From positions 1 to 56,686 of the forward strand of contig JAEWPQ010000253.1 of assembly GCA_023460575.1 (NCBI GenBank): DNA of 56,686 nt, read 5' to 3'. Origin of the DNA: Bacillota bacterium (GTDB lineage Bacteria; Bacillota; Clostridia; Lachnospirales; Lachnospiraceae). A program made the position numbers and the translations under genes. This document shows, piece after piece, positions 51,198 to 56,686 of the stretch. The notes beneath the pieces are model-generated. The model made no database searches. It saw nothing but the letters and a program-made list of their open reading frames with translations, and was not told the origin of the DNA. The stretch's first letter is position 1; every line of letters begins with the position of its first letter.

Positions 51198-52983
51198 AGT
51201 GTTTGTAGATATTACGGTCATTTAAGATATCCAGTGTAATCGCCGCGGCTGTACGTCCGTTGGCGGAACTGTTGTTATGAATGTTGGCAGAGAACACATA
51301 GGTCTCACCGCTGGATTTTGCAAAACCGATAAACCAGCCGTTGATGTTTTGACCGTCTATGGTTCCGGTTCCGGTTTTCCCATATAAAGAGACACCCTGG
51401 CTGGCGGAAAGGTAAATGGAATCTTCCACTGCTTTTATATGATCCGGTTTAAACGGAAGCGTTCCCTGGGAAAGGCGGGTTAAGAGTTCCACCTGCTCTG
51501 CCGGGGAGATTTTAAGAGAAGATTCCAGCCAGTAGCTGCCAAGTCCTCCGGATAAATCCTGATTTCCGTATTCCAGGCGCATCATGCAGTCTTTTAAGGC
51601 AGATATGCCGTTTTTTTCATCAAGAGCTTTAAAATACCAGTTAACAGAGTGATTCATAGCGGTATCTAAAGTCTGGTCCTCATTCCAGGCTTCAAAGGGG
51701 TAGGGGGTTTTATTCCACTTTATGTATGTGGAATCCGGTGTAATGATTCCATGTTCCAGGGCACACAGCGCACTGTAAATTTTATAGGTGGAGTCAGGGG
51801 GAATCCGGGTTGATGCCTCTTCCTGATTGTAGATATAGTATTGATTGGAATTCACTGCATACAGGACAAAGCTTCCTTTATATCCGTGGAAATAGGAACT
51901 TAAATCCAGCTGATTTACGTGTTCAGGGTGAAAAGAGTAAGAAGACCCGCCGGATGCAACTGCAGACGTGACAGGCATAAAGGCAAACAGCAGTGAAGCG
52001 GCAATAACCAGAATAAAACGGCTTTTCCACCGCAACCATGCGGATTCTTTCTGGTATGCAGCAATGCAGAGGATTCTACTGCGGATTTCTTTTTCAGAGC
52101 CTGCGATCCGGGCAGCAGGAGAGAGGCGTCTGGACATATTTTCAGCGAAACAAATCAAGGTTCTGCCATAATCCAGATAGCTGTTTACTTCCAGCATGGA
52201 AAGCACCGATAAATCACAGGCAACTTCCTGGTCCTTTCTCATCTCTTTTAACCCAAGCCAAACTGCCGGATGAAACCAGTACAGGGTTTGAGCGAGGGCC
52301 ATCAGCCGGTTAATGAAAAGATCTCCGTGTTTAATATGTAACAGCTCATGAAGAAAAATGTAGCGTATTTCGCTCTCTGTAAATTCTGACATCATATGGA
52401 TGGGAATGATGATTACCGGTTTTATGAAGCCGGCAGCTATGGGGGAATTTAAATATGCGCTGCTGTATACCGGAATATTCTTCTTCATTCCAAGTTCACG
52501 CAGGCAGCTGTCAAACAGCTGTCTGGTCCGTCTGTTTTGCAGTGGAAGAGAAGCTTTCGTGATTTGTCTGATTTTAAAGTCGGAAATAATATTCAGGACC
52601 GACATAACACCTATCCCAAGTCCCCATATATACGGCAGACAGGAAGGAAAATGAAAGACAGCCCTGCGGCTGACGGATATTGAAAAATCTTCTATAAAAC
52701 CAGAAACGCCAGCACCATAAGATGCGGCTGATGCAGCTGATGTGACTGGAGATATACCGTGCCTAAGCCAGCTAAACAGACCCAGTCCGTGACCTGCTAA
52801 AATCATGGAGGTGGGGAGAAATGGAAAGATCATTACAAAAAGCAGTAAATACCAGATTCTGTATTGGGCGTTCCAGGTAAGATGATTTTTAATAAGCTTT
52901 TTCGTCAGCAGGATGATTCCGGCTATTATAAATATGACAACGCAGTTTAACATAAGGCGGTTCATAAGTGAAAAAAGCATCAT
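51196..52983 (-). CDS. blaR1: BlaR1-type beta-lactam sensor/signal-transducing protease
   Basis: This 595-residue membrane protein detects beta-lactams outside and triggers removal of BlaI inside. N-terminal membrane helices carry an M56 metalloprotease motif HELLH at residues 212-216, with EMRKDQEVACD for the third ligand region. A transmembrane helix near 322-342 leads to an extracellular class-D-beta-lactamase-like sensor with STYK (398-401), SVN (446-448), YGN (472-474) and KTGT (536-539). All sensor motifs are intact, so acylation by beta-lactams is likely. The ATG overlaps the blaI stop by one base. No beta-lactamase gene lies in the window; the two PBP genes next door are the probable targets. 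Confidence 0.93.
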   Translation of the reverse strand: MMLFSLMNRLMLNCVVIFIIAGIILLTKKLIKNHLTWNAQYRIWYLLLFVMIFPFLPTSMILAGHGLGLFSWLRHGISPVTSAASAASYGAGVSGFIEDFSISVSRRAVFHFPSCLPYIWGLGIGVMSVLNIISDFKIRQITKASLPLQNRRTRQLFDSCLRELGMKKNIPVYSSAYLNSPIAAGFIKPVIIIPIHMMSEFTESEIRYIFLHELLHIKHGDLFINRLMALAQTLYWFHPAVWLGLKEMRKDQEVACDLSVLSMLEVNSYLDYGRTLICFAENMSRRLSPAARIAGSEKEIRSRILCIAAYQKESAWLRWKSRFILVIAASLLFAFMPVTSAVASGGSSYSFHPEHVNQLDLSSYFHGYKGSFVLYAVNSNQYYIYNQEEASTRIPPDSTYKIYSALCALEHGIITPDSTYIKWNKTPYPFEAWNEDQTLDTAMNHSVNWYFKALDEKNGISALKDCMMRLEYGNQDLSGGLGSYWLESSLKISPAEQVELLTRLSQGTLPFKPDHIKAVEDSIYLSASQGVSLYGKTGTGTIDGQNINGWFIGFAKSSGETYVFSANIHNNSSANGRTAAAITLDILNDRNIYKH

Positions 52984-53366
52984 TATGATTCCTCCCCATG
53001 ATCTTTAAAAAGAAGCTTTTTCAGTTCAGCTAAGTCCTCGTCAGATATATGATTACTGTTGACGTAATTAGTAACCATGCCTGATATCCTGCCATTATAG
53101 AACCGGTTTAAAAAGTGGCTGTTTTCCTTCTTCAGATAGTCGTTCTCTTTAATAAGAGGAGTATAAATAAAAACACGGCTCTCTTTCGTGTAGGTGATAG
53201 CCCCTTTTTGCACCAGCCTTTTTAGCAGGGTATGAATCGTCTTGGGATTCCAGTCTGTTGTCTGTGTCAGTTTTTCGGTTACCTCATTGGTGTTAATTGG
53301 AGCATACCTCCAAAGTACTTTCATCACTTCATATTCTGCTTCAGAAATTTGCGGAAGGTGGCTCAT
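52983..53366 (-). CDS. blaI: BlaI/MecI-family transcriptional repressor
   Basis: This 127-residue dimeric winged-helix repressor has its DNA-binding domain at residues 1-75 (ISEAEYEVMKVLWRYAPINTNEVTEKL, WNPKTIHTLLKRLVQKGAITYTKESRVFIYTPLI), followed by a helical dimerisation tail. BlaI is removed from DNA after BlaR1 is acylated. ATG 53366 is chosen because AGGAG lies 9 bases upstream. An in-frame ATG at 53399 is on the operator itself and precedes that site. Translation is coupled to blaR1. The promoter just upstream carries a perfect TACA-N2-TGTA operator, so it should repress itself. Confidence 0.94.
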   Translation of the reverse strand: MSHLPQISEAEYEVMKVLWRYAPINTNEVTEKLTQTTDWNPKTIHTLLKRLVQKGAITYTKESRVFIYTPLIKENDYLKKENSHFLNRFYNGRISGMVTNYVNSNHISDEDLAELKKLLFKDHGEES

Positions 53367-53383
53367 ACTTAATCTCCTGTTCT

Positions 53384-53430
53384 TACAAGTGTAATACATA
53401 TATTATAAGATCACAAAGCCTAAGTGTCAA
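53384..53430 (-). promoter_or_regulatory. blaI promoter with BlaI operator
   Basis: On the minus strand TTGACA (53425-53430) and TATAAT (53402-53407) are perfect and 17 bases apart. Eight bases past the -10 is TTACA-CT-TGTAA (53383-53394), a perfect TACA-N2-TGTA palindrome matching the BlaI/MecI operator core. It covers the expected transcription start and lies just before the ribosome site. Confidence 0.87.
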
Positions 53431-53445
53431 CTAAACCGGGACCTA

Positions 53446-54156
53446 TTATTTTATAAGTGTGTTTAAACCTGCCACATCATTAACCGGGAGAGAAAATGCA
53501 ATGGCGTGCTCTCCGGTTTCTTTTAGTACAGTTTCACAGATGGATTTTAAAATCGTCTGTTTGTCTGTTTTTGGAACCAGCATAAGAAGGATTTCTTTCT
53601 CATTTGAAACAGTCATTCCAAATAGCTTATTGGAAGAATCACTGCCCATTTCTCTTGCCTTTATAAGTGTGCCGCCTTTACAGCCTGCAATTTTTGCGGC
53701 CTCCATAATAGGGTTTGAAAGGTCTGTATGAATGACGGATGCGATTAACTCGTACGCGTTTGTATCTGACATAGGACGTTCCTCCTTGTGATGATCTGTA
53801 GATGAATGGTTTTCATTGCGGGTTATGCCGGGTTTAAGAAGATTGAAAGCCGCAGCGCTGATTCCGGACAATGAGATGGTGAATACGATGCCGTATCCAG
53901 GTTTATCCAGCTCCAGTTTTTTATGAAGCGCAGATAAAAGTGTATGGGAGACTGATTGATCAGCAACTCCGATTATTAAGTCCTTTTCCGGTTCATCCAG
54001 ACCGAGACAATCTTTAATCGCCGAACTGGCTGTTCCATGGCCTCTGACATTTAAAAGCAGATCCTGATGATATTCTTTGAAAACGGAAGCAGCCTTTTCG
54101 CCTTTTCCACGGTCTACAATGACCGCAATCCAGTAAATTTTATGATTGGAAGTCAT
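53446..54156 (-). CDS. tandem PII-like protein linked to DUF1538 transporter
   Basis: This 236-residue cytoplasmic protein is built of two PII-like (ferredoxin-fold) halves, about residues 1-110 and 130-236. Both have the strand-helix pattern (IYWIAVIVDRGKGEKAASVFKEYH and YELIASVIHTDLSNPIMEAAKIAG; GYGIVFTISLSGI and EILLMLVPKTDKQTILKSICETVLKE). A charged linker (NENHSSTDHHKEERPMSD) joins them. PII proteins bind nucleotides or small ligands and gate membrane transporters. Its ATG lies 17 bases inside the end of the DUF1538 gene, with AGGAAAGGAG upstream, so the pair is coupled and this protein probably regulates that transporter. The ligand is unknown. Confidence 0.78.
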   Translation of the reverse strand: MTSNHKIYWIAVIVDRGKGEKAASVFKEYHQDLLLNVRGHGTASSAIKDCLGLDEPEKDLIIGVADQSVSHTLLSALHKKLELDKPGYGIVFTISLSGISAAAFNLLKPGITRNENHSSTDHHKEERPMSDTNAYELIASVIHTDLSNPIMEAAKIAGCKGGTLIKAREMGSDSSNKLFGMTVSNEKEILLMLVPKTDKQTILKSICETVLKETGEHAIAFSLPVNDVAGLNTLIK

Positions 54157-55681
54157 CTGCTTTCTCCTTTCCTAATTCAATGAACTCCAGTTCCATATCG
54201 ATTGAGGGTATACCAGCGGGGAAACCGTATTTTTTCGTCTTGAAATGATAAATCACACCGATCAGCTGGATGGTGATTAAGGGTGTCATGGCAACCATGG
54301 CAACAATACCAAAGGCATCAGTCACAATGTTTCCGCCCACTGCTTCACATGCGCCCATAGCAAACGGGAGCAGGAATGTGGCTGTCATGGGACCGGAAGC
54401 CACGCCGCCGGAGTCAAATGCGATTGATGTAAAAATGGGCGGTACCACAAAGGAAAGGCCCAGCGCCAGTGCATATCCGGGAACCAAAAGTGCAAGAAGG
54501 GGAAGACCGGTTAAAACTCTTATAACAGATAGTCCCAATGAAACCGACATACCCACAGATAATCCTGCCATCATGGTTTTTTCGGAAATAGCGCCTCCCG
54601 TAATATCTTCCACCTGTTTATTTAATACTAAAACAGCCGGTTCAGCCTTTACAATGTAATACCCGATGAGCATGGCCACAGGAATCATTATCCAGTTATA
54701 AGGAAGAGAAGCAAGCTGCTTTCCCAGGTAATTACCGGCTGGCATAAATCCAACGTTGACACCGGTTAAAAAAAGCGTGAGTCCAATGTAGGAATACAGC
54801 ATTCCCATCAGTATTTTAATTACCTGTCTTTGTCTGAGTTTTAAGAAGAGTATCTGAAAAATCACAAAAAACAGAAGAATGGGGAACAAAGCAAGAAAAA
54901 CTTCTTTTGCATAAACTGGGAGTTCATGTTGAAAAGCCAGCCAGAGATCCTGGGAATTGGAAAAGGCAGGAATTACTGTGGGCTCATAGCTGCTAGAAGA
55001 GGAACCGTAGAGTAATCCAAGAATCATGACTGAGATAATCGGTCCTACAGAGCAGAGGGCCACAAGACCGAAGCTGTCACTGCCGGAATTTTTACTTCTG
55101 CCGACAGAGGATAGTCCGACACCTAGAGCCATGATAAATGGAACTGTAATCGGCCCGGTAGTCACCCCTCCTGAGTCAAAAGCCACAGCCAGAAAAATTT
55201 TTGGTACAAATATGGCTGTGACGAAAAGTATTCCGTAACAGATCAGAAGAAGCTTTGATAAGTTCCAGCCAGCCAAAGTTCTTAAAAAGGCCAGGGCAAG
55301 GAAGATTCCCACACCGGCTGCCACAAAAAGAATCAGCACCATATCAGGCACGGCAGGAGTCTGGCCGGCCAGAACCTGAAGGTCCGGTTCTGCGATGGTA
55401 ATGATAAAACCAATGATGAAGCAGGCAAAAATAATAATGGGAAGTTTCTTTGATTTTGCCAGATGGTTTCCTGCTTTTTCTCCAATGATCATCATGGACA
55501 TATCCACACCAAGTGTAAAAAAGCCCATTCCGACAATGAGTAAAGCTGCACCTACCAGAAACAGCATCAGCGGATCAAGCGGCATAGGTGTAATTGTTAT
55601 ACACAAAATCAGCACAATGCATGTAACGGGCAGAACAGATGAAAGGGATTCAATAATTTTTTCCTTTAATTTTTGATTCAA
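54140..55681 (-). CDS. DUF1538-family membrane protein, internally duplicated
   Basis: This 513-residue polytopic membrane protein has about twelve to fourteen hydrophobic segments in two DUF1538 repeats. The repeat signature appears as AFDSGGVTTGPITVPF near residue 168 and AFDSGGVASGPMTATF near 421. SDSFGLVALCSVGPIISV and TDAFGIVAMVAMTPLITI follow each. In some bacteria two separate DUF1538 proteins were reported to form a Na+/H+ antiporter (UmpA/UmpB, from memory); here both halves are fused. The start is TTG 55681 with AGGAGG 7 bases upstream; an in-frame ATG at 55726 lies in a structured leader. Neighbours are a PII-like protein and a CPA2 antiporter, consistent with cation homeostasis. 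Confidence 0.83.
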   Translation of the reverse strand: MNQKLKEKIIESLSSVLPVTCIVLILCITITPMPLDPLMLFLVGAALLIVGMGFFTLGVDMSMMIIGEKAGNHLAKSKKLPIIIFACFIIGFIITIAEPDLQVLAGQTPAVPDMVLILFVAAGVGIFLALAFLRTLAGWNLSKLLLICYGILFVTAIFVPKIFLAVAFDSGGVTTGPITVPFIMALGVGLSSVGRSKNSGSDSFGLVALCSVGPIISVMILGLLYGSSSSSYEPTVIPAFSNSQDLWLAFQHELPVYAKEVFLALFPILLFFVIFQILFLKLRQRQVIKILMGMLYSYIGLTLFLTGVNVGFMPAGNYLGKQLASLPYNWIMIPVAMLIGYYIVKAEPAVLVLNKQVEDITGGAISEKTMMAGLSVGMSVSLGLSVIRVLTGLPLLALLVPGYALALGLSFVVPPIFTSIAFDSGGVASGPMTATFLLPFAMGACEAVGGNIVTDAFGIVAMVAMTPLITIQLIGVIYHFKTKKYGFPAGIPSIDMELEFIELGKEKADDFQS

Positions 55682-55716
55682 GCGAATACCTCCTGTTGTC
55701 CGTTTTTTTTTGAGCC

Positions 55717-55764
55717 GGGGAGACATAGAGGTAAAATGGCTGAAAAACCGTACCCTGCCTCCCC
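55717..55764 (-). other. structured leader upstream of the DUF1538 gene
   Basis: In the transcribed minus strand GGGGAG (55759-55764) pairs with CTCCCC (55717-55722). Inside, GGTA pairs with TACC and a GG/CC tip stem can form. It sits between the promoter and the ribosome site. A cation-sensing riboswitch is conceivable given the gene, but I cannot match it to a known consensus. Confidence 0.45.
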
Positions 55765-55780
55765 ACTCTGTTCTACATTA

Positions 55781-55813
55781 AGTGTAACACAAAGATAGTT
55801 GCGATTGCAACTA
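55781..55813 (-). promoter_or_regulatory. promoter and palindrome of the DUF1538-PII operon
   Basis: On the minus strand an extended -10 (TGT-TACACT, box at 55781-55786) is 18 bases after TTGCAA (55805-55810). A perfect 7-base inverted repeat TAGTTGC-N4-GCAACTA (55796-55813) overlaps the -35 and may be an operator. Confidence 0.58.
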
Positions 55814-55840
55814 AAAGTTTGTTAGAGCTTTGTTAATAAA

Positions 55841-56686
55841 TTACCTGTACTTGGAAACCTCCTCGTAGTTTTCCCCCAGCCTGGTTTCTGTAAAGGGCAC
55901 AGAGGGTCCGAGACGGAAGACTGGTTTTAATATAATGGGAGTGATAATGGTGGTAATAATGACCACAAGGACGACTGGTCCAAGAAAATTTCCGCCAAGG
56001 AGTCCAAGCTGCTGTCCTTTTCCAGCAACAATAAGAGCGACTTCGCCTCTGGAAATCATTCCCACGCCGATCCGTATGCTCTGATAATTTTTATAACCGC
56101 AGAGTTTTGCACCGATTCCGCAGCCGATTACTTTGGTTAAAATAGCAGCGAGGGTTAAAAGAACTGCAAAGAGAACAATGGCAGGTGTCATGGAAGGAAG
56201 TTCCACTTTTAGGCCAATGCTTGCAAAGAATACCGGTGAGAGCAGAAGATAAGACAGAGTGTCAAACTTTGAGGTTAAAAACTGGGATTTCTGCGTGTTG
56301 GATATGATGACTCCGGCGATATAGGCCCCTGTAATATCGGCTACACCGAAAAAGTGTTCCGCTATGTAAGACATGAGAAGACAGAGAGAGAAGGCAGCTA
56401 TGACATGGCGCTGCAGGCCCCGTTCCGCGTCGTTGCTCCAACGGGAATATGCTTTATAGATCAGAACACCGCCAATGGCAGAAAAGACAAAGAATGCAGC
56501 GATTTTTAATAAGACAGCAAACAGATTGACGTTTGGATCGGTTGTGCTGGTGATGACGGTGAGTGCGATTATACCAAGTACATCATCGATTATGGCAGCT
56601 CCCAGTATGGCATTGCCCGAGTGGGTTTTTATTTTTCCGATTTCTTTCAAGGTTTCCGCCGTAATACTTACAGAAGTCGCGGTGAG
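55841..56686 (-). CDS. CPA2-family cation:proton antiporter (NapA/Kef-like), N-terminus off window
   Basis: This is the C-terminal 281 residues of a monovalent cation:proton antiporter. The frame is open to the right edge of the window, beginning LTATSVSITAETLKEIGK, so the first several helices are missing. The GAAIIDDVLGIIALTVI segment has the paired aspartates of the ion-binding site of CPA2 antiporters (the DD of NapA). GVADITGAYIAGVIIS and IGVGMISRGEVALIVAGKGQQLGL complete the family pattern. There is no C-terminal TrkA_N domain, so it is of the NapA type, not KefC. It exchanges Na+ or K+ for H+ across the membrane. A DUF1538 transporter follows downstream with its own promoter. Confidence 0.9.
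   Translation of the reverse strand, partial: LTATSVSITAETLKEIGKIKTHSGNAILGAAIIDDVLGIIALTVITSTTDPNVNLFAVLLKIAAFFVFSAIGGVLIYKAYSRWSNDAERGLQRHVIAAFSLCLLMSYIAEHFFGVADITGAYIAGVIISNTQKSQFLTSKFDTLSYLLLSPVFFASIGLKVELPSMTPAIVLFAVLLTLAAILTKVIGCGIGAKLCGYKNYQSIRIGVGMISRGEVALIVAGKGQQLGLLGGNFLGPVVLVVIITTIITPIILKPVFRLGPSVPFTETRLGENYEEVSKYR

Noticed and set aside
51196..52983. Calling the BlaR1 sensor domain a functional class D beta-lactamase
   Set aside because: It is fused to an M56 membrane protease and followed by blaI overlap, the BlaR1 architecture. Sensors of this type bind but hardly hydrolyse the drug.
55702..55711. T-run of nine near a GC-rich stem as a + strand terminator
   Set aside because: There is no + strand gene upstream. 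In the transcribed minus direction the run is A, so it does not terminate.
1..56686. CRISPR arrays, insertion sequences, prophage genes, rRNA or tRNA genes
   Set aside because: None was recognised on reading both strands. Only short regulatory repeats and the 15016-15121 palindrome were seen.

Overview
The window reads as a chromosomal segment of an anaerobic, spore-former-type Firmicute. The best guess is a Lachnospiraceae (Lacrimispora / Clostridium saccharolyticum group). Reasons are the moderate GC, strong AGGAGG-type ribosome sites, consensus TTGACA/TATAAT promoters, tungsten aldehyde oxidoreductase chemistry, a siroheme sulfite reductase, YesM/YesN-type glycan regulators and an AGCS symporter behind a glycine riboswitch. 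No rRNA, tRNA, CRISPR array, prophage or insertion sequence was recognised. Taxonomy is inferred from gene content only.

Region 1 (1-7.8 kb, + strand) is a tungsten-cofactor locus. It holds the end of a tungstate permease (tupB), its ATPase (tupC), two MoeA-type metal insertases (the second carrying a binding-protein-like C-terminal domain), a MOSC protein, a tungsten aldehyde:ferredoxin oxidoreductase behind a candidate Moco/Tuco riboswitch, a MoaD-like sulfur carrier and a MoeB/ThiF-like E1. Import, cofactor metallation, the client enzyme and a thiocarboxylate system sit together.

Region 2 (7.8-17.2 kb) is a mosaic of small units. These are a LiaF-like/LytTR pair, an AraC regulator with a DMT exporter, a bcp-yaaA peroxide pair, satD followed by a DUF3307 gene split by a -1 frameshift at a U-UUU-UUG heptamer, a membrane XRE regulator, a roughly 106-bp near-palindromic element that folds as a three-way junction, a small ferredoxin and a PhnP-like metallo-hydrolase.

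Region 3 (16.3-19.9 kb) is a sulfur redox unit. A LysR regulator is divergent from a CoA-disulfide-reductase/rhodanese fusion and a siroheme/ferredoxin sulfite-reductase-like protein.

Region 4 (20-46 kb) contains two acidic-glycan utilisation loci. The first has a YesM/YesN two-component system, an ABC sugar importer, a DUF2264 protein, GH88, GH105 and an esterase. The second has a YesS-like AraC sensor-regulator, LplA/B/C-like importer genes, two GH43 enzymes (one with an N-terminal ankyrin-like region), a rhamnogalacturonan-acetylesterase-like protein and an ABC exporter. Together they resemble the Bacillus subtilis yes/lpl rhamnogalacturonan region, but no polysaccharide lyase is present here. 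An amino-acid symporter with a tandem glycine riboswitch and a serine hydrolase lie between them.

Region 5 (46-53.4 kb) holds two class B penicillin-binding proteins, the second with a MecA-type N-terminal domain, convergent with blaR1-blaI. The blaI promoter is a perfect consensus with a TACA-N2-TGTA operator just downstream of the -10. A one-mismatch copy sits at the same place in the PBP promoter, suggesting a beta-lactam-inducible mec-like circuit.

Region 6 (53.4 kb to end) is an ion-homeostasis cluster: a tandem PII-like protein, a duplicated DUF1538 membrane protein with a structured leader, and a partial CPA2 antiporter.
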